Assembly: GCA_009379845.1 (NCBI GenBank)
Contig: WHSZ01000061.1
Location: 1-36,276, forward strand
Reading direction: 5' to 3'
Source: Pseudonocardiaceae bacterium
GTDB lineage: Bacteria > Actinomycetota > Actinomycetes > Mycobacteriales > Pseudonocardiaceae
Length of the DNA: 36,276 nucleotides
Shown: positions 14,952-22,876 of the stretch, piece by piece
Position numbering within the stretch: position 1 is the first letter of the stretch
Layout: the number at the start of each line of letters is the position of its first letter
The notes under the pieces: model-generated
What the model saw: only the letters and a program-made list of their open reading frames with translations
What the model was told of the DNA's origin: nothing
Databases searched by the model: none
Translations under genes and position numbers: made by a program

Positions 14952-15278
14952 GTGGAGAATTACGTCGGGGTGTTGCTGTTCCGCGCGACCGGTGAGAGCG
15001 AGGACGATCACCCACTGTACGAGGAATCCTTCGTGCTGCTCACCGCGGAGGACGAGGAGACCGCGTGGGCGAAGGCGAGCTCGCACGGGCGGGAGCGGGA
15101 GCACAGCTACCGTAATGACGACGGCGAGCTGATCAGCTGGAAGCTGGAGCAGGTGGTGGACGTCTGCCTCGCGGTTGACGACGAGATCGGCGACGGCGCG
15201 GAGCTCTACAGCCGGTTCTTCCGGGACCTGACCGCCTATCGGGCCTTCGAACCTCTCCTGGACGGCGAACCGCTGTAG
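14952..15278 (+). CDS. DUF4288 domain protein
   Basis: A 108-residue acidic cytoplasmic protein of the DUF4288 family, function unknown. Landmarks are the strand YVGVLLFRATGE at the N-terminus, ESFVLLTAEDEETAWAKASSHGREREHSYRN (about 25-55) and SWKLEQVVDVCLAVD (61-75), followed by a helical tail. The pattern is of a small alpha/beta fold that may act as a partner or immunity-like protein, but I have no evidence for a specific role. The GTG at 14952 is 9 nt after the ligB stop; it lacks a clear ribosome binding site and has a TAGGGT box 6 nt upstream. guaB1 starts 22 nt after its stop. Confidence 0.82.
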   Translation: MENYVGVLLFRATGESEDDHPLYEESFVLLTAEDEETAWAKASSHGREREHSYRNDDGELISWKLEQVVDVCLAVDDEIGDGAELYSRFFRDLTAYRAFEPLLDGEPL

Positions 15279-15300
15279 CGCTTCCGTATCCTGGGATCTC

Positions 15301-16740
15301 GTGCGGTTCATCAACGGACAACAGCCGAGCCACGAGCTCACCTACGACGACGTGTTCCTCGTCCCGCGCCGCTCCGGGGTGGCGTCCCGGTTCGACGTGG
15401 ACCTGTCCACTTCCGACTCCTCGGGCGCCACCATCCCGATCACGGTCGCGAACATGACGGCGGTGGCCGGTCGCCGGATGGCCGAGACGGTGGCGCGTCG
15501 CGGCGGTATCACGGTGCTGCCACAGGACGTGGACCCCGAGGCGCTCGCCGAGATCGTGTCCTGGGTGAAGGCGCGGCACACCATCTGGGACACCCCGCTG
15601 GTACTGCGCCCGTCCGACGCCGTCGCCGATGCGCTGAACCTGCTGCCGAAGCGGGCGCACGGCGCGGTGGTGGTCTGCGACGCCGAGGACCGGCCGATCG
15701 GCGTGGTCGATGAGGACGCCTGCGCCGGCGTTGACCGGTTCACCCGCCTCGCGGAAGTCTGCGACCCGCACGTGTTGACGATGCCGTTGAAAACCCCGCC
15801 GAACGAGGTGTTCGAGCGGCTGCACGCGCATACCGGGCGGCTCGCGATCGGCGTGGACGCCGACGGGCGGCTGGCCGGGGTGCTGACCGAGGTGGGCGCC
15901 CTGCGCGCGGAGCTGTACACGCCCGCGGTGGACGCCGGGGGCCGGTTGCGGGTCGGCGCGGCGATCGGGATCAACGGTGACGTGGCCGCGAAGGCCCGCG
16001 CCGTGCTGGACGCGGACGTGGATCTGCTGGTGGTAGACACCGCGCACGGCCACCAGGAGAAGATGGTCGGCGCGCTGGCCGCGGTGCGCTCGGTGGCCCC
16101 CGAGGTCCCGGTGGTGGCGGGAAACGTGGTGACCACCGAGGGGGTTCGGGACCTCGTGGCGGCCGGCGCGGACGTGGTGAAGGTCGGCGTCGGGCCGGGC
16201 GCGATGTGCACCACGCGGATGATGACCGGCGTGGGGCGACCGCAGTTCTCCGCCGTCGCGGAATACGCGGCGCAGGCCCGCGAGCTCGGCGCGCACGTGT
16301 GGGCGGACGGCGGCGTCCGGCACCCGAGGGACGTCGCGCTGGCGCTCGCGGCGGGCGCGGCGAACGTGATGGTGGGCTCCTGGTTCGCCGGCACCCACGA
16401 GTCGCCGGGAGACCTGCGGGTCGACGAGCACGGCCGGGCCTACAAGGAATCCTTCGGGATGGCCTCGAAGCGCGCGGTGAGCGCCCGCACCCGGGGTGAC
16501 AACGCGTACGACCGGGCCCGCAAGGCACTGTTCGAGGAGGGCATCTCCACCTCGAGGATGGAGCTGGATCCGGCCAGGCCGGGTGTCGAGGACCTGCTCG
16601 ACTCGATCTGCTCGGGCGTCCGCTCGGCGTGCACCTACGCGGGCGCGCACAACCTGGCGGAGTTCCACGAACGAGCCCTGCTCGGCGTGCAATCGTCCGC
16701 CGGGTTCGCCGAAGGCCGCCCGCTGCCGGCCGGCTGGTAG
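15301..16740 (+). CDS. guaB1: GuaB1-type IMP dehydrogenase-related protein (probable GMP reductase)
   Basis: A 479-residue member of the IMPDH/GMP reductase family. The barrel carries the flavour-defining loop GVGPGAMCTTRMMTGVG with catalytic Cys303, DTAHGHQEK (246-254) and VVAGNVVTTEG (271-281). A CBS pair lies at about 95-205 (LVLRPSDAVADAL, then GRLAGVLTEVGALRAELYTP). In mycobacteria GuaB1 is not the essential IMPDH; the M. smegmatis enzyme has been reported as a GMP reductase that returns GMP to IMP in purine salvage. I assign this role by family. The GTG at 15301 starts RFINGQQPSHELTYDDVFL, the normal N-terminus; TATCCT lies 8 nt before it, so it may be leaderless. A long palindrome follows the stop. 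Confidence 0.93.
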   Translation: MRFINGQQPSHELTYDDVFLVPRRSGVASRFDVDLSTSDSSGATIPITVANMTAVAGRRMAETVARRGGITVLPQDVDPEALAEIVSWVKARHTIWDTPLVLRPSDAVADALNLLPKRAHGAVVVCDAEDRPIGVVDEDACAGVDRFTRLAEVCDPHVLTMPLKTPPNEVFERLHAHTGRLAIGVDADGRLAGVLTEVGALRAELYTPAVDAGGRLRVGAAIGINGDVAAKARAVLDADVDLLVVDTAHGHQEKMVGALAAVRSVAPEVPVVAGNVVTTEGVRDLVAAGADVVKVGVGPGAMCTTRMMTGVGRPQFSAVAEYAAQARELGAHVWADGGVRHPRDVALALAAGAANVMVGSWFAGTHESPGDLRVDEHGRAYKESFGMASKRAVSARTRGDNAYDRARKALFEEGISTSRMELDPARPGVEDLLDSICSGVRSACTYAGAHNLAEFHERALLGVQSSAGFAEGRPLPAGW

Positions 16741-16745
16741 TTGCG

Positions 16746-16792
16746 GTGAAGGCCACCTTACGGGCGTTCAACGCCCGTAAGGTGGCCTTCAC
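16746..16792. terminator. 22-bp perfect palindrome after guaB1
   Basis: Positions 16746-16767 and 16771-16792 are exact reverse complements with a 3-nt loop (TCA). It starts 5 bp after the guaB1 stop and ends 11 bp before the phoH2 stop, so it can fold in both transcripts and probably ends both. There is no U-run on either side, unlike a standard intrinsic terminator. The arm begins GTGAAGGCCACCTTACGGG. Confidence 0.85.
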
Positions 16793-16803
16793 GGCAAAAC
16801 TCT

Positions 16804-18228
16804 CTAGTTGGCGGCGTCCTCCAGCATCTCGGTTACCAGTGCGGCCACCGGGGAGCGCTCCGAACGGTTCAGCGTGACGTGCGCGAACAATGGATGCCCC
16901 TTGAGTTTCTCGATCACCGCGGCGACCCCGTCATGCCTGCCGACCCGCAGGTTGTCCCGCTGCGCGACGTCATGCGTGAGCACCACTCGCGAGCCGGTGC
17001 CCAGCCGGGACAGCACGGTCAGCAACACGTTGCGTTCCAGGGATTGCGCCTCGTCCACGATCACGAACGAATCGTGCAGGGACCGTCCTCGGATGTGCGT
17101 CAGCGGCAACACCTCGAGCAGCCCGCGATCCGCGACCTCGTCAAGCACGTTCTGGCTGACCAGGGCGCCGAGCGTATCGAAAACGGCCTGCGCCCACGGC
17201 TGCATCTTCTCGTTCTCCGAGCCAGGCAGGTAGCCGAGATCCTGACCGCCGACCGCGTACACCGGCCGGAACACCACGACCTTGCGGTGCAACCGGCGTT
17301 CCAGCACGGCTTCCAACCCCGCGCAAAGCGCCAGCGCCGACTTACCGGTGCCGGCTCGCCCGCCAAGCGAGACGATGCCGACCTCCTGATCGAGCAACAG
17401 GTCCAGCGCGATCCGCTGTTCGGCGGAGCGCCCGTGCAACCCGAAGGCTTCCCGGTCGCCACGCACCAGCCGGACCCGCTTGTCCGAATCCAGCCTGCCG
17501 AGCGCGCTCGAACTCCCGGTCTGCAGCCGCAGCCCGGTGTTGCACGGCAACTCGTGCACCGCGTCGACGTCGAACGCGGCGACATCCGCGAGATCGACGC
17601 CGCCGTCCTTGAACAGCAGGTCAAGCGCCTCCTGCGGCACGTCCACGTCGGCCATCCCGGTCCACCCGGACGGCGTGACCTCCTGGGCGCGGTACTCGTC
17701 CGCGGTCAGGCCGACGGCGCCGGCCTTGACCCGCAACGGGATGTCCTTGGTCACCAGCGTCACCGTGCCGTCGCCGACCTCACCGCTTTCCGCCGCGAGG
17801 TTCAGCGCGCACGCCAGGATGCGCGTGTCGTTGGTGTCGGTGCGAAAGCCGGGCGGCAGCACCGCCGGGTCCGAGTGGTTGAGTTCCACGTGCAGGGTGC
17901 CGCCCTGATCGCCGAGCGACACGGGCTTGTCCAGCCTTCCGTGCCGAACCCGAAGATCGTCGAGAAGCCGAAGGGCCTCCCGTGCGAACCAACCAAGTTC
18001 CGGGTGATGCCGCTTGGCCTCCAACTCACTTATCACCACAAGCGGTAGCACGACGGCGTGCTCAGCAAACCGGGTAACCGCCCACGGATCGGACAGCAGC
18101 ACCGAGGTGTCCAGCACGAACGTGCACCGCGAAGGATGCGACAGGCTGGGACTTCCGGAACCGCTTGGACTGGGAACCGTGCCCGAAGAAGGGGCGGTGG
18201 TCTCGGGGGACGAACGCTGTGCAGTCAC
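16804..18228 (-). CDS. phoH2: PhoH-family protein with N-terminal PIN domain (PhoH2)
   Basis: A 474-residue fusion of a PIN-type nuclease domain and a PhoH ATPase; mycobacterial PhoH2 (Rv1095) has been described as an RNA helicase and ribonuclease. Residues 1-33 are a Ser/Pro-rich leader. The PIN domain (about 35-165) shows its acidic residues at Asp40 (FVLDTSVLL), Glu68 (VISELEAKRH), Asp135 (TNDTRILA) and Asp162 (TKDIPL). The ATPase has the Walker A motif GRAGTGKS (290-297) and Walker B FVIVDEAQSL further on. The GTG at 18228 follows AAGGGAG with a 5-nt gap; 28 more codons upstream are open but have no such site. It faces guaB1 across a shared palindrome. Confidence 0.95.
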   Translation of the reverse strand: MTAQRSSPETTAPSSGTVPSPSGSGSPSLSHPSRCTFVLDTSVLLSDPWAVTRFAEHAVVLPLVVISELEAKRHHPELGWFAREALRLLDDLRVRHGRLDKPVSLGDQGGTLHVELNHSDPAVLPPGFRTDTNDTRILACALNLAAESGEVGDGTVTLVTKDIPLRVKAGAVGLTADEYRAQEVTPSGWTGMADVDVPQEALDLLFKDGGVDLADVAAFDVDAVHELPCNTGLRLQTGSSSALGRLDSDKRVRLVRGDREAFGLHGRSAEQRIALDLLLDQEVGIVSLGGRAGTGKSALALCAGLEAVLERRLHRKVVVFRPVYAVGGQDLGYLPGSENEKMQPWAQAVFDTLGALVSQNVLDEVADRGLLEVLPLTHIRGRSLHDSFVIVDEAQSLERNVLLTVLSRLGTGSRVVLTHDVAQRDNLRVGRHDGVAAVIEKLKGHPLFAHVTLNRSERSPVAALVTEMLEDAAN

Positions 18229-18884
18229 GGCATCTCCCTTGTGGACGCGGCACCACGCCCACTCAACTCGGCGGGCCGGGATCTCCCTAACCGGTCGCGC
18301 TGCGCCTGCCATCCGGCCTTAGCGCAACCGACCGCGAGGGCCGGGTGCCGGCCCCCTCGCGCGTGTTCGGAATGGTGCCGCCGCCGGTATGGCTACCGCC
18401 GGATCAGCCATCCTGCCTCGCACAGCCACGATTAGGGCCTCCCGTGACGACCCGCATCTCCACGAGCCGTCACCTCGGAAGCTACCTGCGATCCCCCGGG
18501 TTTTGCAGGCAGCCACACAGGTGATTCGCCACTCCGTCCCGAAACGGTCCGTGCCGTGTTACCGCCCTCACCAGCACAATTACGTTCAGTGTTCAAATTT
18601 CGCTGGGTGGCGCACCCGAGAGGATTAACTTCGAATTCACGACATGTTCCGCGGCTACCAGGCCGGCCGCCCCGCGACTACCACGAAGCCCGCCGTTTTC
18701 GCACGATGAAATCCGGTCACGAACACCGGGTCCAGTGACGTTTCCGGACAGTTCTTACCCGATGGGGTTTTCCTAATGGCTTTATCGCCCGCACGCCGAC
18801 TAACTTCGCAACCCGGAGAGCGAAGGAGATAACCAATCACCCGAGCTCACCAGATTATTTCACGCCAACGAAGGAGAATGACAG
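18229..18884. other. 656-bp intergenic region between phoH2 and a small secreted protein gene
   Basis: No gene convinces me here. A GC-rich imperfect hairpin (GCGAGGG with CCCTCGC, about 18330-18361) is just upstream of phoH2. From about 18570 the base composition becomes more AT-rich (ATTACGTTCAGTGTTCAAATTT), unlike the flanks, which fits promoters for the two divergent genes. A 5-bp hairpin GGGTG-GCG-CACCC follows at 18605-18617. Two short reading frames (18644-18709, 21 residues; 18776-18832, 18 residues, MALSPARRLTSQPGERRR) precede the secreted protein gene; the second ends in GCGAAGGAGATAA, which resembles the real ribosome binding site downstream. I looked for a c-di-AMP or cobalamin riboswitch and did not find one. 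Confidence 0.6.
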
Positions 18885-19148
18885 GTGCTTAAGAAAGCTG
18901 GGTTTGTCGCCGCAACCACCGCCGGTCTCCTGATGATCGGCGGCACTGCCGTCGCCAGCCCGATGAGCGCAGACGAGTCCGCCCCCGCGGGAGACTCCTC
19001 CAGCAGTGACGTCACCTTCGCCGATGCGTACTACGACTTCAAGGAATCCGGCGGCGCGCTCGGATACGGCGCGGCCGGTCTCGTCGCGAGCGCATACACC
19101 GGCATCGCGACCACCCCGTCACTCGTGGCCGGACAAATGGGCGGCTGA
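18885..19148 (+). CDS. small secreted protein, unrecognised
   Basis: An 87-residue protein with a classical signal peptide: KK near the start, hydrophobic core AGFVAATTAGLLMIGGTAV, and probable cleavage after TAVAS or just beyond (about residue 25). The predicted mature chain of about 62 residues has an acidic Ser-rich start (SADESAPAGDSSSSD), a tyrosine-rich middle (FADAYYDFKESGG) and an Ala/Gly-rich hydrophobic end (GYGAAGLVASAYTGIATTP), with no cysteine. It does not match the chaplins, which carry a different motif. The GTG start follows CGAAGGAGAATGACAG; an AT-rich leader of several hundred bases precedes it and a strong terminator follows, so it is its own transcription unit. Function unknown. 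Confidence 0.8.
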   Translation: MLKKAGFVAATTAGLLMIGGTAVASPMSADESAPAGDSSSSDVTFADAYYDFKESGGALGYGAAGLVASAYTGIATTPSLVAGQMGG

Positions 19149-19171
19149 TCCAATTAGCCGGGAGAGTGCTG

Positions 19172-19208
19172 GCGGGAGCTCGGAGATATCCGGGCTCCCG
19201 CCCTTTTA
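19172..19208 (+). terminator. intrinsic terminator after the small secreted protein
   Basis: GCGGGAGCTCGG (19172-19183) pairs with CCGGGCTCCCGC (19190-19201) with one mismatch, and CCTTTTATTT follows. It lies 23 bp after the stop. Confidence 0.88.
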
Positions 19209-19267
19209 TTTCGCGCCCAACCCTTTAACACTACCCAGCCGAAGTCAATTTCTCGATACCGCTCCGG

Positions 19268-20050
19268 TCACGATCCGAACCGTCGATGTCGGATGGAATA
19301 ATCCCGCAACGCCCGCAGGAAGTCAGTGCGCCGGAAATCCGGCCAGAATGCTTCACAAAACCAGAATTCGGAATAGGCGGACTGCCACATCATAAATCCG
19401 GAGAGCCGCTGCTCTCCAGACGTCCGGATCACCAAGTCCGGGTCCGGCTGCCCTGAAGTATAGAGGTGTTCGGCGATATGGTCGACATCCAAAGTTTCGG
19501 CAAGTTCCTCGATTGTTTTGCCCTGCTCGGCATGCTGTTGCAGCAACTTGCGCACCGCCTCGGCGATCTCCTGCCGGCCGCCGTAGCCGACCGCGACGTT
19601 GACCTGCATCCCGGATCGCTCCTCAGTGCGCCGCACCGCGTCCGTGAGGCGGGTGGCCATCTCATCCGGCAACAGGTCCAGCGCGCCGACGATGCGCAGC
19701 CGCCACGGCTCGTGTGGCTCGGCGAGCTCATCGATCACATCGGAGATGATGTCCAGCAGCGGAGCGAGCTCCGACGGCGGCCGGTCGGTCAAATTCTCGT
19801 TCGAGCACAGGAACAGCGTCACGATTTCGACGCCTTCCGCGGACGCCCAGCCGAGTAACTGGGCGATCCTCGTCGCGCCAACCCGATGCCCGTCGACGAC
19901 ATCGGTAAACCCTGCCTGCCGAGCCCAACGGCGGTTGCCGTCCAGCACCAGCGCGATGTGTCTGGGGCGCCGGTTGTCGTCGATCTGGCTGGACAACCGG
20001 CGTTCGTAGAGACCGTAAACGACTTCGGCAACACGGGAACGAAGACTCAC
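19268..20050 (-). CDS. cis-prenyl transferase (Rv1086-type isoprenyl diphosphate synthase)
   Basis: A 260-residue Z-type prenyl diphosphate synthase making polyprenyl carriers for cell wall glycans. It has the substrate motif ALVLDGNRRWARQAG (33-47) with the catalytic Asp37, then LCSNENLTDRP (81-91), VAVGYGGRQEI (152-162) and the C-terminal signature RTSGEQRLSGF (209-219), followed by WQSAYSEFWF. It resembles M. tuberculosis Rv1086, the short-chain enzyme that makes omega,E,Z-farnesyl diphosphate, more than the long-chain Rv2361c; product length is inferred from that resemblance. The GTG at 20050 gives VSLRSRVAEVVYGLYERRL, close to the Rv1086 N-terminus; 9 further codons upstream are open. 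It diverges from the CoA-binding protein gene. Confidence 0.93.
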   Translation of the reverse strand: MSLRSRVAEVVYGLYERRLSSQIDDNRRPRHIALVLDGNRRWARQAGFTDVVDGHRVGATRIAQLLGWASAEGVEIVTLFLCSNENLTDRPPSELAPLLDIISDVIDELAEPHEPWRLRIVGALDLLPDEMATRLTDAVRRTEERSGMQVNVAVGYGGRQEIAEAVRKLLQQHAEQGKTIEELAETLDVDHIAEHLYTSGQPDPDLVIRTSGEQRLSGFMMWQSAYSEFWFCEAFWPDFRRTDFLRALRDYSIRHRRFGS

Positions 20051-20112
20051 ATCGTGGCAGCGTACGCCGCGCCGCACAGCGCCTTCCGGGCAACCACAGC
20101 CACAATGGAGAT

Positions 20113-20544
20113 ATGTCCCGTTATGACGGAGTCACACTTGAACGCGTGGTAAAGCAGGCCCGCACCGTTGCCGTGGTCGGCGCGAGCGACAATCCACAGC
20201 GGCCGAGCAACGAGGTCGCGCGGTACCTGCATGCGCAGGGACTGCGGATCTTTCCGGTGAACCCGAAGCTGGAGAGCCTGTTCGGCCTGCCGGCTTTCGG
20301 TTCGCTCGCGGAGATCGGTGAGCCGGTGGACATCGTGGACGTATTCCGCAGGCCCTCGGCCACGCCGGAAGTCGCCGAGCAGGCGGTCGCCGCCGGTGCC
20401 GGCACGTTGTGGCTGCAACTCGGGGTGATCAACGACGAGGCGGCGCGGATCGCCGAGCGGGGTGGGTTGACGGTCATCATGGATCGCTGCCTCGCCGTGG
20501 AGCATCGCAGGCTGTTGCGCACCTCCAGCGGGCCACACGGATAG
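20113..20544 (+). CDS. CoA-binding protein (YccU-like)
   Basis: A 143-residue single-domain protein with a Rossmann-like CoA_binding fold. Features are TVAVVGASDNPQRPSNEVARYL (18-39), the nucleotide-site glycine loop, then RIFPVNPKLESLFGLPAF and VDIVDVFRRP, and a C-terminal DRCLAVEHRRLL. The conserved TLWLQLGVINDEAARIAE contains the region that in succinyl-CoA synthetase alpha lies near the phosphohistidine; there is no catalytic His here. Homologues are thought to bind CoA or a related nucleotide; the physiological role is unknown. GGAG precedes the ATG at 20113 by two nucleotides, rather close. It diverges from the prenyl transferase gene. Confidence 0.9.
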   Translation: MSRYDGVTLERVVKQARTVAVVGASDNPQRPSNEVARYLHAQGLRIFPVNPKLESLFGLPAFGSLAEIGEPVDIVDVFRRPSATPEVAEQAVAAGAGTLWLQLGVINDEAARIAERGGLTVIMDRCLAVEHRRLLRTSSGPHG

Positions 20545-20640
20545 CGCACCCTCGGGCGGCGAAGCCGGGCGCGGCCTCTCCACGTGCGGCGCACCACGAC
20601 CGCGTGCCAACCCGGCCTACGGTTCCGTAACCTGGGCCTC

Positions 20641-21315
20641 GTGTCGGCCGTAACAGCGACTTCGCCGCCAGCCGCCCGGCGACCGCGGCTGCGTGGGAAG
20701 CTGCATTTCTGGTCGTTCCTGACTTCCGTGGCGACCGGTGCGGTGCTGGTCTCGGTGGCCGCCGCGACGGAGGGCGGCATCGCCGCGCTCGCCGCTTCGG
20801 TGTACGGGATGACCGTGCTCGGCCTGTTCGGGGTGAGCGCGCTCTACCACCGCCGTACCTGGGTCAGCACCCGTGCGCGGATCTGGATGAAGCGGCTCGA
20901 TCACTCGATGATCTTCCTGTTCATCGCGGGCACCTACACCCCGTTCAGCTTGCTGGCGATGGATCGGCCGGACGGGTACGTCGTGCTCGGCGTGGTATGG
21001 GGCGGGGCCGTCGCCGGGGTCGCGCTCAAACTGCTGTGGCCGAACTCGCCACGCTGGCTCGGCGTACCGATCTACGTCGCGCTCGGCTGGGTGGCGGTGT
21101 TCGTGTTGCCGCAGTTGCTGCGGCACGGCGGGGTGGCCGCGCTGGTGTTACTGCTCATCGGCGGCGCGCTGTACACCGTTGGCGCGATCTTCTACGCGCT
21201 GCGCTGGCCGAACCCGTGGCCGCTGGTTTTCGGGTACCACGAGTTCTTCCACGCCGCTACCGTGCTCGCCGCCATTTGCCACTATGTAGCGATCTGGCTC
21301 GCGATGTACGGCTGA
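20641..21315 (+). CDS. hemolysin III / TrhA family membrane protein
   Basis: A 224-residue protein with seven hydrophobic segments, of the hemolysin III (TrhA, PAQR-like) family; homologues affect membrane lipid balance, and the haemolysin name is historical. It shows the family's zinc-site residues: FGVSALYHRR (Ser and His), the MKRLDHSMIFLFIAGTYTP segment (Asp-His-Ser) and the last helix's HEFFHAATVLAAICHY (His-x3-His). The GTG at 20641 opens a basic leader (PPAARRPRLRGKLHF) before the first helix. No ribosome binding site is visible; TAACCT sits 7 nt upstream, so it may be leaderless. The homologue in M. tuberculosis (Rv1085c) sits beside Rv1086 and Rv1084, as here. Confidence 0.93.
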   Translation: MSAVTATSPPAARRPRLRGKLHFWSFLTSVATGAVLVSVAAATEGGIAALAASVYGMTVLGLFGVSALYHRRTWVSTRARIWMKRLDHSMIFLFIAGTYTPFSLLAMDRPDGYVVLGVVWGGAVAGVALKLLWPNSPRWLGVPIYVALGWVAVFVLPQLLRHGGVAALVLLLIGGALYTVGAIFYALRWPNPWPLVFGYHEFFHAATVLAAICHYVAIWLAMYG

Positions 21316-21398
21316 GCGTCTACCCCTTGTCTGGTGGATACCCACGCCCGCGATTAGGCTATGTCGATCCGTTCCTGCCAGCGAATCGTGAGGTCATG

Positions 21399-22229
21399 AT
21401 GGCCGGCATCAGTGCCGAACGTGAAACACCGACGAAGATCGATACCACCAAGGCGAGTATCGCCAGGGTCTACGACGCCGCGTTGAACGGCAAGGACAAC
21501 TACGAGGTCGACCGTGAGGTGCTGCGGCAGGTTCGCCAGGTCGCGCCCGAGGTGAACCAGCTGGCGTGGGACAACAGGAACTTCCTGATCAGGGCTACCC
21601 GCTTCCTCGCCTCGCAAGGCGATATCTCGCAGTTCCTTGACTGCGGATCCGGGCTGCCGACGGCGGAGAACACCCATCAGGTCGTGCAACGGGTGAACCC
21701 CGAGGCGCGAGTGGTATATGTCGACAACGACCCGATGGTCGTCACGCACGGGCGCGCGCTGCTCGAGGAAAACGAGAACACCCGCTTCATTTCGGCGGAT
21801 ATCTTCGAACCACGGGAAATCCTGGAAAATCACACGGTACGGGAGCACCTCGACTTCTCCCAGCCGCTCGCGCTTTTCCAGGTGGGCACCTTGCACCACT
21901 ACGACGGCCAACGGCCGCCAGGCGACATCATGCGGGAGTACGTCGAGGGCCTACCGTCCGGCTCGTACGTGGCGATCGCGCACTTCTTCGATCCGGAAAA
22001 GCCGCCGTACAGCGAACTTGCTCGCAAAATGGAGGAGAAGTTCACGCACAGCCCGATGGGCACTGGCGTGTTCCGCAACGGCGCCGAGATCGAGAGCCTG
22101 TTCCCCGGGCTCGAGTTGGTCGAGCCCGGGATCACGCTGTGCAGCCAATGGTGGCCGGACGGCCCGCAAGTCAAGCCGCTGGATCAGGTGCAGCACTGCA
22201 TCGTCGGCGCCGTCGCCCGCAAACCCTGA
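21399..22229 (+). CDS. SAM-dependent methyltransferase, DUF574 family
   Basis: A 276-residue protein of the DUF574 family of predicted S-adenosylmethionine methyltransferases, which is greatly expanded in streptomycetes and relatives. The N-terminal region TKASIARVYDAALNGKDNYEVDREV (17-41) is the family hallmark. The cofactor loop is FLDCGSGLPTAEN (79-91), with VVYVDNDPMV just after as the acidic end of strand 2. Substrate unknown. A TAGGCT -10 box at 21354-21359 and GAGG at 21390-21393 precede two adjacent ATGs; the second (21399) is better spaced. It is not in the mycobacterial gene order. It ends 20 bp from the convergent GRGW-rich protein gene. Confidence 0.92.
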   Translation: MAGISAERETPTKIDTTKASIARVYDAALNGKDNYEVDREVLRQVRQVAPEVNQLAWDNRNFLIRATRFLASQGDISQFLDCGSGLPTAENTHQVVQRVNPEARVVYVDNDPMVVTHGRALLEENENTRFISADIFEPREILENHTVREHLDFSQPLALFQVGTLHHYDGQRPPGDIMREYVEGLPSGSYVAIAHFFDPEKPPYSELARKMEEKFTHSPMGTGVFRNGAEIESLFPGLELVEPGITLCSQWWPDGPQVKPLDQVQHCIVGAVARKP

Positions 22230-22249
22230 CCCACCAGGACAACCAGGAC

Positions 22250-22861
22250 TCAGAGCTCGGGACCCCTCGACCGCAGATCATCCACTTTGGACATCGCGTC
22301 GCGGAGCTCACCCAACCACTCGTCGGCGTGCTGGCCGACCAGCCGGACAGCCCATGCCAGCGCCTCCGAGCGGGAGCGGGCAACGCCGGCGTCCACCAGC
22401 GTGTCAAGCACCCGCCGCTCCGGCTGACGCAGCCGGGTCATCACCGGCGCGGACAGCGTGGTGAACAACTCCTCCGTGTCGCCCACCCGCGCACCCCAGG
22501 CCACCTTGCGGTTGTACTGGTGCTCGGCCTGCCTGGCGATCTCGATGCGCTCGTCCCTGGTTTCCTCCCGGAACCTGCTGATCCGGCCCGCCTCCGCCGC
22601 GGAACGGGCCGCGTCGTCGTCGAACGTCTCGGCCAGTTCCGGCAACCGCCCGACCACGATGATCTCCTCGCGATCCACGGTGACCTCCGGCGCCTCGACG
22701 AACCAGTCGTCCGGCAACCGTCCGGCGAACCACGCGGGCGCGTCCTCCGCCGACGGGAGATCGGCCTGCTGCCAGCCGCCCTTACCGCGCCAGCCACGAC
22801 CGCCGCGCCAACCACGTCCACCGTGTCCCATGAATCCCTCCGCGTTGAATCGCGCGTACAT
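22250..22861 (-). CDS. unrecognised protein with GRGW-rich N-terminus and RHH-like C-terminus
   Basis: I have no function for this 203-residue protein. Residues 12-30 (GHGGRGWRGGRGWRGKGGW) resemble an RGG-type nucleic-acid-binding tail. Residues 35-75 contain a beta-rich stretch ending EVTVDREEIIVVGRLPEL. Residues 85-125 form a charged helix (RISRFREETRDERIEIARQAEH). The C-terminus (150-195) has TLVDAGVARSRSEALAWAVRLV, which resembles the helix 1/helix 2 region of ribbon-helix-helix DNA-binding proteins. The ATG at 22861 follows GGAGGG with a short gap. A tandem TGATTACA repeat lies 16 bp upstream of the start and could be an operator. A regulatory role is a guess. Confidence 0.78.
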   Translation of the reverse strand: MYARFNAEGFMGHGGRGWRGGRGWRGKGGWQQADLPSAEDAPAWFAGRLPDDWFVEAPEVTVDREEIIVVGRLPELAETFDDDAARSAAEAGRISRFREETRDERIEIARQAEHQYNRKVAWGARVGDTEELFTTLSAPVMTRLRQPERRVLDTLVDAGVARSRSEALAWAVRLVGQHADEWLGELRDAMSKVDDLRSRGPEL

Positions 22862-22876
22862 TGCGCCCTCCGACGT

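Noticed and set aside
18319..18516. 65-residue minus-strand frame upstream of phoH2
   Set aside because: Arg/Pro/Ala-rich translation, no ribosome binding site and no recognisable family; more likely leader DNA.
18229..18884. c-di-AMP (ydaO) or cobalamin riboswitch before the secreted protein gene
   Set aside because: I could not find the conserved core segments of either class on either strand; only short hairpins are present.
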